This document shows, piece after piece, positions 1 to 7,179 of a stretch of 7,523 nt of DNA; the stretch's first letter is position 1, and the number at the start of each line of letters is the position of its first letter. A program made the position numbers and the translations under genes. Below the pieces are notes generated by a model. It saw only the letters and a program-made list of their open reading frames with translations. It was not told where the DNA came from and searched no databases. The stretch lies in the NCBI GenBank assembly GCA_021796055.1, contig JAJYOS010000302.1, forward strand, positions 1 to 7,523, in the 5' to 3' direction. The DNA comes from Bacteroidota bacterium (GTDB taxonomy: Bacteria; Bacteroidota; Kryptoniia; Kryptoniales; JAKASW01).

Positions 1-18
1 GTTGTCAAATCTCCAGCC
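1..18. repeat. 18-bp direct repeat, copy 1 (window edge)
   Basis: The first 18 bases are identical to bases 1184-1201 in the same orientation. The match begins exactly at the window edge, so the true repeat could be longer. The copy contains the stop codon of the small 43-aa frame. Confidence 0.8.
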
Positions 19-136
19 CATTTTGCTCTGCGGTTGCATAGGTTTCGTAGCAGTCGCCAGATATGTCAAGCTTGATGCGCGTGCTTGCGACTTCCACTTT
101 TGTCCGACCTCCGCGATCATCTTCCGGTTGGCTCAT
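5..136 (-). CDS. Possible small protein of 43 aa overlapping the MCP-C stop
   Basis: An ATG at 136-134 overlaps the TGA of MCP-C as ATGA, a classic coupled stop/start. The frame runs 43 codons to a TGA at 7-5. The product is hydrophilic and acidic at the start ([10 protein letters not shown]), followed by a patch that could be a beta strand ([15 protein letters not shown]). It has one cysteine (Cys29), no signal peptide and no membrane segment. I recognise no family. A weak GAGGG lies 11 nt upstream. It may be a genuine small gene, or the start of a longer gene whose sequence is disturbed at the window edge, because bases 1-18 repeat part of the MCP-C coding region and the stop lies inside that repeat. 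The MCP-C frame is also open after its stop, to the end of the window, so the coding status is uncertain. Confidence 0.35.
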   Translation of the reverse strand: MSQPEDDRGGRTKVEVASTRIKLDISGDCYETYATAEQNGLEI

Positions 137-1911
137 AATACTTGCATCCCTCGCGTTGAAAACGCGGGCACCATTGTCCTTGCGGACTGGGCCTTTGTCG
201 CATTTTGCCCGTGCGTAGCATTCGGGTTGATCGGCTGGTTGCCAGGATATCTCCCGCTTTCGTCGAATTTGAAATTTGTGGTGAGACTTTGTAACTCTCC
301 GGTGAGTCGGGTTAGATCTTCTGTCGCCATCGCTATCTGGGCAATCCCTTTTGCCGATTCTGTCGAAACCGTCGAAATCGATTCCACATTCTGTGAGATT
401 TGTTCGCTGGTCGAAGACTGTTCTTCGCTCGCGGCGGCGATCTGCATCATCATGTCTACGACATTGTCCGTATTGCTCACGATGTTCTTTAGTGATTCGC
501 CCGCTTTGTCCGCGAGTCTTATCCCCTCCCCCACTTCGACGTTTCCGCGCTTCATGGATGCGACCGCCACGCTTGCCTCAGCCTGGACATTTTTAATCAT
601 CGCCGCGATTTGTTTGGTAGCTGTCGTTGTCCGCTCCGCGAGCTTTTTCACCTCGTCAGCGACAACGGCGAAACCTCGGCCTTCTTCTCCCGCTCTCGCG
701 GCCTCGATAGCAGCGTTGAGGGCGAGGAGATTGGTCTGATCCGCGATATCGTCTATGACCAGCACTATCTCTCCGATTTCCTGCGTCGCAGAGCCGAGCC
801 GTTCCACCGTAGCGGCGGAGTTTTGAACCACTTCGGCGATTTCTCTTATCTTGAGCACCGTCTGGTCGACGATCTTGCTCCCTTCATTTGCGACGACGCC
901 GTTCTTCTTCGCGATGTCGGCAGTCAGGGTAGCGTTCCTGGAATTCTCGATTACCGTCTTGGTCATTTCTTCCACTGCCGCCGCGACTTCACTCGTCTGG
1001 TTGGACTGTTCCTGAGCGCCCGCAGAGAGTTCCTCAGTCGAGCTGCTTATCTGGGACGAAGCGGTGGCAGCCGCGGCCGAAGTATCGGAAACCCGCCTAA
1101 GGGTATCTCTGAGACTAGCTATAGTCCTGTTGACCTCCATCCCGAGCTCATACAGTTGGCCGTCCTTTTCGATATCAACGCTTGTTGTCAAATCTCCAGC
1201 CGCTAGGGCTCTGATTGCTTCTTCGATTGGTCGCGTCTGCTCTTCGAGGTATCGCTTCTGCCGTTCAATGTTTTTCCTGAGGTCTATGAAAGTCAGAAAT
1301 GCCCCCACGATCTCACCATTCGCCTTCCTAATGGGGCCCGAGCTCGCGATTACCGGCATAGACCCTCCTGCGTTGTTCCGAATATTGACTTCGTAAGCGG
1401 GAAGAGGCAGGCCTTGAAGCGCACTCCTTGTGGCGCGATCGCTGCCGAACAACTCAAGAACTTTCATCTTCCCGACGACATCCGCGGCCTTCACGCGCAT
1501 CAGCTCACATGCCGCTTTGTTTATGAAAGTCAGGTTCGTGTCTCTGTCGGCCATGAAAAGAGGGCTTTCGATGCTGAGTTGTATGCTTCGTGAAATAGCG
1601 GCTTCATCCTTGACATGGGATGCGATCTTATGCAAAGATGCCGCAAGACACTTAAGTTCAGCCCCCGCCACGGAGCGCGGTTCTACATCGTAATCTCCTG
1701 CGGCAATCCTTTCCGCATCTTGGTCAAGCGCTCTGATTTGGGAGGAAACTCGTGCCGCAAATACGAATGCCAAGGCTGCGAAACCTATGACTGAAATTAC
1801 CATCATCGAAATGCCGTGATCGTATCCCGCCGCGAGGGAACCTCCAGCGACCAACAATGTACCGAGGACAACTTTCGTTGTGAGTTTCAGCTTTGCTGTC
1901 ATACCCGACAT
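133..1911 (-). CDS. Methyl-accepting chemotaxis protein MCP-C: minimal periplasmic loop, HAMP, PAS, HAMP, 40H-like signalling domain
   Basis: This chemoreceptor is anchored by two membrane helices (about 12-29 and 35-53) joined by a loop of only a few residues (around YDHG, 30-33), so it has no periplasmic ligand domain. A divergent HAMP1 (about 54-105) lacks the usual proline. A PAS domain follows at about 107-212 ([41 protein letters not shown]) and is the likely sensor. HAMP2 is at about 217-270 (Pro228, AAGDLTT). The signalling hairpin covers about 271-548, with tip [19 protein letters not shown] (391-409) and methylation-type Glu pairs at 293-294 and 496-497. The arm length matches MCP-A and MCP-B. 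A polar Asn-rich tail (549-592) has no xWxxF CheR-binding motif. The signalling domain is closer to MCP-A (shared [19 protein letters not shown]) than to MCP-B. The start may be Met4 (1902), judged by ribosome-site spacing. The stop TGA overlaps the ATG of a small downstream frame. Identity is certain; the PAS ligand or cofactor is unknown. Confidence 0.95.
   Translation of the reverse strand: MSGMTAKLKLTTKVVLGTLLVAGGSLAAGYDHGISMMVISVIGFAALAFVFAARVSSQIRALDQDAERIAAGDYDVEPRSVAGAELKCLAASLHKIASHVKDEAAISRSIQLSIESPLFMADRDTNLTFINKAACELMRVKAADVVGKMKVLELFGSDRATRSALQGLPLPAYEVNIRNNAGGSMPVIASSGPIRKANGEIVGAFLTFIDLRKNIERQKRYLEEQTRPIEEAIRALAAGDLTTSVDIEKDGQLYELGMEVNRTIASLRDTLRRVSDTSAAAATASSQISSSTEELSAGAQEQSNQTSEVAAAVEEMTKTVIENSRNATLTADIAKKNGVVANEGSKIVDQTVLKIREIAEVVQNSAATVERLGSATQEIGEIVLVIDDIADQTNLLALNAAIEAARAGEEGRGFAVVADEVKKLAERTTTATKQIAAMIKNVQAEASVAVASMKRGNVEVGEGIRLADKAGESLKNIVSNTDNVVDMMMQIAAASEEQSSTSEQISQNVESISTVSTESAKGIAQIAMATEDLTRLTGELQSLTTNFKFDESGRYPGNQPINPNATHGQNATKAQSARTMVPAFSTRGMQVL
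1184..1201. repeat. 18-bp direct repeat, copy 2 (inside MCP-C HAMP2)
   Basis: This copy encodes the AGDLTT stretch of the second HAMP domain of MCP-C (residues 238-243). The copy at bases 1-18 would be read in a different frame by the small ORF, so protein-level conservation does not explain the match. Confidence 0.8.
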
Positions 1912-1913
1912 GG

Positions 1914-1920
1914 TCCTTCT
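1914..1920 (-). promoter_or_regulatory. Ribosome binding site of MCP-C, start ambiguous
   Basis: AGAAGGA on the minus strand lies only 2 nt before the first ATG (1911) but 11 nt before a second in-frame ATG (1902, Met4). The closer spacing is unusually short, so initiation at Met4 is quite possible. The difference is three residues. Confidence 0.5.
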
Positions 1921-1948
1921 GCTTTCATTTTATTATTCGTTTCCAAGA

Positions 1949-4105
1949 TTATACTTGCTGAACTGTTTCTCGATGCTTGCCCATTTTGAACCTTGTCGTT
2001 AAATGTTGAAGACGTTCGGTCAGTTCGTTAAGTTCTTCGGCGGCCCCCGCAATCGCGGCTATTTCGCTCGCTGATCCTGCAGAGACGGCGGATATTGATA
2101 TAATGCTCCGTGAGAGCTGCTCGCTCGCGGTGGCCTGTTCCTGGTTTGCGGAAGCGATCAGGCTAAGTGTACCGACGATTCCTTCCGCGCTTAGGACCAC
2201 GCGGTTTAATGATTCGCCTGCCGCATCCGCAAGCTTGATTCCCTCGTCGACTTCTCTGTTCCCATGTTCGATCGAGTTGACAGCGCTATCGGTGCCTTCC
2301 TGAACATCTTTTATTATGGAGGAAATTTTCTTCGTTGCCTGTGTTGTGCGTTCGGCGAGCTTTCTTATCTCGTCGGCGACGACGGCGAAGCCCCTTCCAC
2401 CTTCGCCCGCCCTTGCGGCCTCGATGGCGGCGTTGAGTGCGAGGAGGTTTGTCTGGTCAGCTATCTCTTCTATGACCGAAGTGATTTCGCCGATTTGCCT
2501 CCCGAGGGCGCCGAGCCTGTTAATCGTACTCGATGATTGGCGGACTACATCCGCGATGCTCCTCATCTTGGAAACCGTTTCCCCAAATATCGCTCCGCCA
2601 TTCCGGGCCGCGTCCCCATTCTCTCTCGCTACCTCCACGGCCTCGCCGGCTTTCGTGGAATTTTGTGCCGCGGTGGCACTCAGCCTTTCGATAGCGCCGG
2701 CGACTTCATTGGCTTGTGTTGATTGCTCCTGGGCGTTGGCCGCGAGTTCCTCCGCGGAGACGCTTATCTGGTTCGACGCACCCGCTGTCATCTCAACTGC
2801 GCGGGCTACCTGCTCGATTAAAATGTTGAAACTCTTCACAGACTCGTTGAAGCCGTTGAATAGCGTGCCTATCTCGTCTTCGTTTTCCACCGGGGCATGA
2901 ACCGTCAAATCTCCGTCAGCTAGTTTTTCCATTTGACCAAGCAGCATGGCTATGCTGTCAGTCAGGTAAGACTTCTGCTCCTGTAGATTCTTCGATGTCT
3001 CCTTGATCTCTGTTATGTTCGTCAATACCTCGACGCCTCGTATTGTTTCACCTGCCGAATCCGTGACAGTGGAGGCATGGTACAGGACAGGGGCTTCGAC
3101 TCCGTCAAGCTCCGCGATTGATTCACCGGAGATTTGCGAATGGTTGTTCCATGCCCTCGAAACCGGGCAGTCGCTTGTTCTACAGATGGGCAACTTGAAG
3201 ACTTCGTAACACTTCTTTTTCTCTACGACGTCTTTGTAACTGTTGTGGCTTGCCTTTAGCGCGGCTGAATTCGCGAACTGGATAGTGTAATCCTTGTCAA
3301 CCGCATAAACAGGATTTCCGACTTGATTCAAATAGCTGACCAACTTGGCAATGTCGACAGACATATCATTGAACGCCGCCGCCAACTCTCCAAACTCATC
3401 CTTAGATTCTATCTCGACCTGTGTGCCCCATTTGCCTTCCGAAATATCTTTCGTCGCGCCGGTAAGGGCCCTGAGAGGATTCACAAGCGATCTGTATGCC
3501 AGCACGCTCGCGATGACAGTGGCCAGGATGAGAACGCCGATTGCAGCCCACATCCTGTCTTTGATGGTTCTCTCGGCGTTGACGCCAGCCAAACCCGCGC
3601 GCAAGACCTCCTGTGTCTCATGGCCGCTTAATCCGGATAACTCGTTGTTCATTGCCGCAAAGTCGGAAAGGAGGCTGTCTCTGGTTGACACGAAACGCGC
3701 CGGATTCCTAAACCTGAGAGTCTTCAGGGAAGAGGGGTCAGCCGAGCGGATTTTGTTCCAGAGGGTCTCAATTGAACGGAGCGCCGTTCGGTCTCCTGTC
3801 ATATTCCTTGCGATTACCTTTGTAAGAAAGGCAGTGAAGTCTGCCGACGACTCCAGGGCCTTGGATGGTTCTGCCACGCCGTATAGCACAAGCTTTTCTT
3901 CAGCGGCGGCTTTAATCGAAAGTGTATAGAGATAATTGAGATCGCGGCCGTCATTTGCCGCGGATCTGATCCCGGATGACGCAACTGAGGCATAATCGCT
4001 AACCTCGTTACCGATTATGATGCCCGAGACTATCAAAACCAACGTCGCTGTCCCAAAGGTGAGGAATATGCGCGTCGATAGATGTGTGTTATACAGCCAC
4101 TTCAC
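1949..4105 (-). CDS. Methyl-accepting chemotaxis protein MCP-B: helical periplasmic domain, HAMP, cysteine-bearing PAS, HAMP, 40H-like signalling domain
   Basis: A transmembrane chemoreceptor with two possible inputs. Membrane helices at about 12-32 and 187-204 flank a largely helical periplasmic region of about 150 residues, most like a four-helix-bundle (4HB_MCP) sensor. HAMP1 lies at about 203-255 (Pro210, [11 protein letters not shown]). A PAS domain follows at about 258-366 ([17 protein letters not shown], ending in [13 protein letters not shown]). It carries Cys299, Cys308 and Cys313, in KKKCYEVF and [10 protein letters not shown], an arrangement found in some PAS domains and suggestive of redox or metal sensing. 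HAMP2 is at about 378-430 ([18 protein letters not shown]). The signalling hairpin covers about 431-707, with tip residues [19 protein letters not shown] (550-568). Methylation-type pairs are at Glu452-Glu453 and Gln655-Glu656. The arm length equals that of the other two receptors. The start is GTG at 4105, supported by GAGGTG. There is no CheR-tethering pentapeptide at the C-terminus. The gene follows cheW by 62 nt. The class is certain; the sensed signal is unknown. Confidence 0.96.
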   Translation of the reverse strand: MKWLYNTHLSTRIFLTFGTATLVLIVSGIIIGNEVSDYASVASSGIRSAANDGRDLNYLYTLSIKAAAEEKLVLYGVAEPSKALESSADFTAFLTKVIARNMTGDRTALRSIETLWNKIRSADPSSLKTLRFRNPARFVSTRDSLLSDFAAMNNELSGLSGHETQEVLRAGLAGVNAERTIKDRMWAAIGVLILATVIASVLAYRSLVNPLRALTGATKDISEGKWGTQVEIESKDEFGELAAAFNDMSVDIAKLVSYLNQVGNPVYAVDKDYTIQFANSAALKASHNSYKDVVEKKKCYEVFKLPICRTSDCPVSRAWNNHSQISGESIAELDGVEAPVLYHASTVTDSAGETIRGVEVLTNITEIKETSKNLQEQKSYLTDSIAMLLGQMEKLADGDLTVHAPVENEDEIGTLFNGFNESVKSFNILIEQVARAVEMTAGASNQISVSAEELAANAQEQSTQANEVAGAIERLSATAAQNSTKAGEAVEVARENGDAARNGGAIFGETVSKMRSIADVVRQSSSTINRLGALGRQIGEITSVIEEIADQTNLLALNAAIEAARAGEGGRGFAVVADEIRKLAERTTQATKKISSIIKDVQEGTDSAVNSIEHGNREVDEGIKLADAAGESLNRVVLSAEGIVGTLSLIASANQEQATASEQLSRSIISISAVSAGSASEIAAIAGAAEELNELTERLQHLTTRFKMGKHRETVQQV

Positions 4106-4112
4106 TTTTGCC

Positions 4113-4118
4113 CACCTC
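4113..4118 (-). promoter_or_regulatory. Ribosome binding site deciding the GTG start of MCP-B
   Basis: GAGGTG on the minus strand lies 7 nt before a GTG codon at 4105. No ATG occurs upstream in frame within the gap. The GAGG can pair with the CCTC just 5' of it (CCTC-AGC-GAGG, 4125-4115), a small hairpin that could partly mask the site; this folding is inferred by eye. Confidence 0.65.
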
Positions 4119-4167
4119 GCTGAGGAGATTAAACAGATTCCTTTTTACTTAGCATATGAAATGTTGT

Positions 4168-4665
4168 TCAAGCATTCGTTTCCATTTCGACTTCCGCTAG
4201 CTTCTCTTGCTCGTCGGAAGAGAGAACTTTGTTGAGATCGAGTAGTATGAGAAGTCTGTCCTGGAGCTTCGCCACGCCGGTGATGTAGCTTGAATTGATG
4301 CTCGTGGTCAATTCCGGCGGGGGCTCGATAACCGTCTTCTCGACTCGTATTACTTCCTTCACTTTGTCCACGAGAAAGCCGACGACTTTGTCGATAAGCT
4401 CGACAACGATTATCCTGGTGTCGTTGTCGCGGTCTTTCCGCGCCATGCCGAACCTTTTTCGGAGATCGATAACCGGTACTATTTTACCGCGAAGGTTGAT
4501 TACCCCCTCGACAAATTCGGGTGATTTGGGAACACGTGTAATGTCCACGGTACGAATGATCTCCTGTACCTTCAGGATATCCACGCCGAATTCCTCGTTT
4601 TCAATGACGAAGCTTACCAGCTGGTATATGGTCTCGTTCAACTGGTTGCTGCTAACCGCGGTCAT
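4168..4665 (-). CDS. cheW: Chemotaxis coupling protein CheW (165 aa)
   Basis: CheW is the cytoplasmic adaptor that links chemoreceptor tips to the histidine kinase CheA in the array. The single CheW domain fills about residues 13-150 and has the family hallmarks: LVSFVIENEEFGVDI (16-30), VQEIIR (33-38), a VP turn (45-46), and GVINLRGKIVPVIDLR (54-69) with the conserved NLRG (57-60). Later come VGFLVDKVKEV (95-105) and an LLILLDLNKVL end (138-148). Length is typical of a stand-alone CheW, and there is no fused receiver or kinase domain. The gene sits between receptor genes, 3 nt after the stop of MCP-A and 62 nt before MCP-B, so it is likely made in step with them. The ATG at 4665 is chosen because a perfect AGGAGG stands 9 nt upstream. 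An ATG 7 nt further upstream (4672) opens only a seven-codon frame. The assignment is secure; which CheA it serves cannot be seen here. Confidence 0.97.
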   Translation of the reverse strand: MTAVSSNQLNETIYQLVSFVIENEEFGVDILKVQEIIRTVDITRVPKSPEFVEGVINLRGKIVPVIDLRKRFGMARKDRDNDTRIIVVELIDKVVGFLVDKVKEVIRVEKTVIEPPPELTTSINSSYITGVAKLQDRLLILLDLNKVLSSDEQEKLAEVEMETNA

Positions 4666-4668
4666 TTC

Positions 4669-6600
4669 TCATTTCCTCCTGGAACCGTTTGAGTTTGAAC
4701 CGTTTGAATGTGATTCGGTCCTGTAAGCGCCCTTTGTGAGCGGAACGATCTTGCCATTTTCCCTGACTCCGAATGAACTCCTCTCGTCCAGGCTTGAAGC
4801 GAGATGGAAACGTTCGATAAGTTCGCGCAGATGTTCCGTCAGGCGGTTGAGATTTTCAGCCGTCCGAGCGAGGTCCACCGTTGCCGCTGAGACATGGCTG
4901 GACACTGTTGAAATGCTCTCGACGTTGTGTGAGATCTGCTCGCTGGCGGAGGATTGTTCTTCTCCGGCTGCGGCAATCTGGTTGATCATGCCGACGACGC
5001 CGTTTACAGAAGAAATTATTTCGGAGAGAGAGTCCGCCGCCTTGTCAGCAAGCTTCATTCCGTTCTCGGCTTCCGTGTTCCCTTCGGTCATTGCCAACAC
5101 TACCTGAGTAGTCTCCTGCTGGATTCTCTTGATCATGCCGGCAATTTCCTTCGTCGCCGACGTCGTGCGCTCCGCGAGTTTTCTGACTTCGTCCGCAACT
5201 ACCGCGAAACCGCGTCCTTGCTCGCCTGCTCTGGCTGCTTCGATAGCCGCGTTCAATGCCAGCAGATTTGTCTGATCGGCTATATCGTCAATGACCTGTA
5301 TTATCTCGCCTATCTGAGCGCTCGATTTTCCGAGCGTGTCGACTATCTCGGCCGACCTTTTCACGAGCTTGGCGATCTTCGTCATGCCTTCAATAGTTTC
5401 CTGAAACACTTTTTCGCCCGCGTTGGCAAGATCGGATGCTTTCTTCGCCATACCCGCGGCTTCATTAGCGTTCTTCGAGGATTCTATGACGGTCTTGGAC
5501 ATTTGCTCGATGGCCGTTGCGACTTCGCGTGTCTGGTTCGCCTGCTCCGCCGCACCCGTGGACATTTCCTCGGCGGCAGACGAGATCTGGCCGGATGCTT
5601 CAGCTAATGAATTCCCCGCGTGATGGACCTCTCCGATTAACCCGTTGAGGTCGCGTATCATCTGATTGATTTTTCCCATCAGCGCCGCCACTTCATCGCT
5701 GTCTTCGATGGAGAGCTCTTTGGTAAGATCGCCTTTGGTTACTGCCTCCACGACGTCGGATATTCTCTCGAACTGTCTCTTGAGATAAACCTGTCTATCT
5801 TCGGACTCCTTCTGCATTGATTCAGCGAGCTTTCTGGCTTCCTCTGCCTGTTGAGTCTTTAAGTTCACCTCGTCGAGCGCTTTCTTACTGTTCTCGATCA
5901 TTATGTTGAACGACGCGGCCAATTGACCGATCTCATCCCCCTGATTAATGTCGACCCTCACGTCGAAATTGCCCGCGGCAACCTTTTGAACGGATTGTTT
6001 GAGCGAATCCACAGGGAGAATCACCGTCTTGCGTACAAGGTACATCGCCACCAGGCCGAAGAAAGCAAACAGGAGAAACGTGAGAACAGATATTAGGACG
6101 CTGGTCGAGTTCTCGGAAGAGAGCGATTCAGAGGAGATCGCCACCGAAACGTAACCAAGAAGCTGGTGCGTCTTTTTGTTGTCGACTTTGATGGTCGAAA
6201 TGACGACGGGGGTTCCATCGTCCATATTGGCGCTTTTGACTTTTCCCGCCATGGAAAGGGGATCTGGGTTGGAAATTCTAATTGAGCTGTAATCAAGCTG
6301 AGCAAGCGTTTGGCCGCTGGGCGTGAAGAATGACCCGGCAACTGCATCGCCTGTCCCGACGAGGTTCCTTAGCGCGTCTGACAAACCTGACGAATCGTTC
6401 ATCATAAGGCTGAATTGTGATTGCGCGCCGACAGCTTGCGCCAGGAGGTTCGCTTTGTCTTTTAGTTGGTGCTCGGAGACGCCCACCGAATATCTTGAGT
6501 AAATGAATACGAGCGTCCAGGCAAATACGATAAACGCCGAGAGGAGAATAAAAAACTTTTGTCTCAGTTTAATGTTTGCGATCCGTTGGTTGGTGTTCAT
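4669..6600 (-). CDS. Methyl-accepting chemotaxis protein MCP-A: periplasmic sensor, two HAMP domains, 40H-like signalling domain
   Basis: This is a transmembrane chemoreceptor that would control CheA through CheW. Membrane helices lie at about 16-35 and 166-188 and enclose a periplasmic domain of about 130 residues (36-165). Its pattern (LLAQAVGAQ, an N-D turn near 68, ALRNLVG, then [13 protein letters not shown]) looks CHASE8-like, a moderate call. HAMP1 spans about 188-242, with Pro196 and [13 protein letters not shown] charged coiled linker follows, then HAMP2 at about 272-325. The signalling hairpin covers about 326-600, with the tip around [19 protein letters not shown] (442-460). Methylation-type Glu pairs are at 344-345 and 547-548. 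The spacing of methylation region to tip is 14 residues longer than in E. coli Tsr on both arms, fitting class 40H. The C-terminus is a Ser/Asn/Gly-rich tail ending RRK, with no CheR-tethering pentapeptide of the xWxxF type. The ATG at 6600 has a good GAGGA site. Identity as a receptor is certain; the ligand is unknown. Confidence 0.96.
   Translation of the reverse strand: MNTNQRIANIKLRQKFFILLSAFIVFAWTLVFIYSRYSVGVSEHQLKDKANLLAQAVGAQSQFSLMMNDSSGLSDALRNLVGTGDAVAGSFFTPSGQTLAQLDYSSIRISNPDPLSMAGKVKSANMDDGTPVVISTIKVDNKKTHQLLGYVSVAISSESLSSENSTSVLISVLTFLLFAFFGLVAMYLVRKTVILPVDSLKQSVQKVAAGNFDVRVDINQGDEIGQLAASFNIMIENSKKALDEVNLKTQQAEEARKLAESMQKESEDRQVYLKRQFERISDVVEAVTKGDLTKELSIEDSDEVAALMGKINQMIRDLNGLIGEVHHAGNSLAEASGQISSAAEEMSTGAAEQANQTREVATAIEQMSKTVIESSKNANEAAGMAKKASDLANAGEKVFQETIEGMTKIAKLVKRSAEIVDTLGKSSAQIGEIIQVIDDIADQTNLLALNAAIEAARAGEQGRGFAVVADEVRKLAERTTSATKEIAGMIKRIQQETTQVVLAMTEGNTEAENGMKLADKAADSLSEIISSVNGVVGMINQIAAAGEEQSSASEQISHNVESISTVSSHVSAATVDLARTAENLNRLTEHLRELIERFHLASSLDERSSFGVRENGKIVPLTKGAYRTESHSNGSNSNGSRRK
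4675..4680 (-). promoter_or_regulatory. Ribosome binding site of cheW inside the MCP-A C-terminus
   Basis: A perfect AGGAGG on the minus strand lies 9 nt before the cheW ATG (4665). The same six bases are the two arginine codons (Arg641-Arg642) just before the last residue of MCP-A, so the receptor's end and the adaptor's start signal share sequence. Confidence 0.85.
4682..4711 (-). repeat. 15-bp tandem repeat in the MCP-A tail
   Basis: Two adjacent 15-bp units (4682-4696 and 4697-4711) agree at 13 of 15 positions and begin with the same 11 bases on the + strand. They encode the repeated Ser-Asn-Gly-Ser pattern of the receptor's flexible tail (about residues 632-640). A small in-frame duplication is the simplest explanation. 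Confidence 0.6.
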
Positions 6601-6606
6601 CTTAAA

Positions 6607-6611
6607 TCCTC
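6607..6611 (-). promoter_or_regulatory. Ribosome binding site of MCP-A, overlapping the upstream stop codon
   Basis: GAGGA on the minus strand lies 6 nt before the ATG at 6600. Its first two bases are the last two bases of the TGA stop (6612-6610) of the substrate-binding-like gene. This arrangement favours translational coupling and fixes the MCP-A start. Confidence 0.75.
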
Positions 6612-7179
6612 AGTTTGATGCCAAAACCTGTGTGACCGAAGCGTATTTCGCGGGGACCTTGAGTCCAAGAGCATTGAGAGTTTTTTGATTCACGTACAAC
6701 TTCGTGTTGCCGCCGTCGGTGACTACCGCCGCGCAAGCCCCGGCCGAGACCCAGTCAGTATTCGGGGCGAAGAGAGGTATCCCCTGTAAGGTTGAATTCT
6801 TTATCAGATAGTCGCGGGCAATTGAACTGCCGAGCACTTGGCTATTTTGGATGACCCAGATCGCCTGCACATGATAGCTCCCAGTGAGGTCGCGGAATTG
6901 GGCCGCTACATCGGGAAGCGCTTCGACGTCTGCCAGAACGATCTTCACTCCAAAGGAGGCGGAAGCCCTCTTGACCTGGTTCAGCAGATCCCCATTGTTG
7001 TCGGCTGACTGTTTATACATCAGTCCGACGGTTGTCGCCTGGGGCAAGATTTGTTTTATCATAAATAATGATTGCAGCGGTGTGGCATTGGACTCCAAAG
7101 CCTCGGGTGTGCCGAAAAGAGCGGCCGATACCAATAGGACCAAGGAGAGCTGGACAGCGATCTTTTTTAGCAAGTGCAT
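6610..7179 (-). CDS. Short exported ABC substrate-binding-like protein (189 aa)
   Basis: The protein starts with a signal peptide: Lys5-Lys6, then a hydrophobic stretch at about residues 8-22 and a small-residue region near 19-28 suited to Sec cleavage. The mature part resembles the second lobe and C-terminal segment of the ABC_sub_bind (PF04392-type) family. ILPQATTVGLMY (44-55) matches the usual opening of that fold, QAIWVI (105-110) the central strand, GIPLFAP (133-139) the next strand, and LNALGLKVP (168-176) the typical end. Known family members are about 300 residues long and two-lobed, so this form is clearly shorter. The usual stretch between the fold and the LGLxVP end is also reduced. 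No permease or ATPase gene lies in the window. The stop codon overlaps the ribosome binding site of the following chemoreceptor gene, so the two are probably made together, and a role as a ligand-presenting partner of that receptor is inferred. The ATG at 7179 is preceded by AAAGGA. The fold assignment is moderately sure; the ligand is unknown. Confidence 0.75.
   Translation of the reverse strand: MHLLKKIAVQLSLVLLVSAALFGTPEALESNATPLQSLFMIKQILPQATTVGLMYKQSADNNGDLLNQVKRASASFGVKIVLADVEALPDVAAQFRDLTGSYHVQAIWVIQNSQVLGSSIARDYLIKNSTLQGIPLFAPNTDWVSAGACAAVVTDGGNTKLYVNQKTLNALGLKVPAKYASVTQVLASN

Noticed and set aside
2..739. Long open plus-strand frame opposite the C-terminal part of MCP-C (245 codons)
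   Set aside because: It lies antisense to an unmistakable chemoreceptor signalling domain, is low in complexity, has no ribosome site, and is best explained by the codon bias of the real gene.
4954..5607. Plus-strand frame of 217 codons opposite MCP-A
   Set aside because: It is antisense to the conserved hairpin of MCP-A and resembles other antisense shadows opposite MCP-B and MCP-C. The similarity comes from the shared signalling-domain sequence.
133..6600. Long stretches of similarity among the three receptor genes as a recent repeat or mobile element
   Set aside because: The similarity is confined to the conserved signalling-domain protein sequence, with many nucleotide differences. These are ancient paralogues, not recent duplications.
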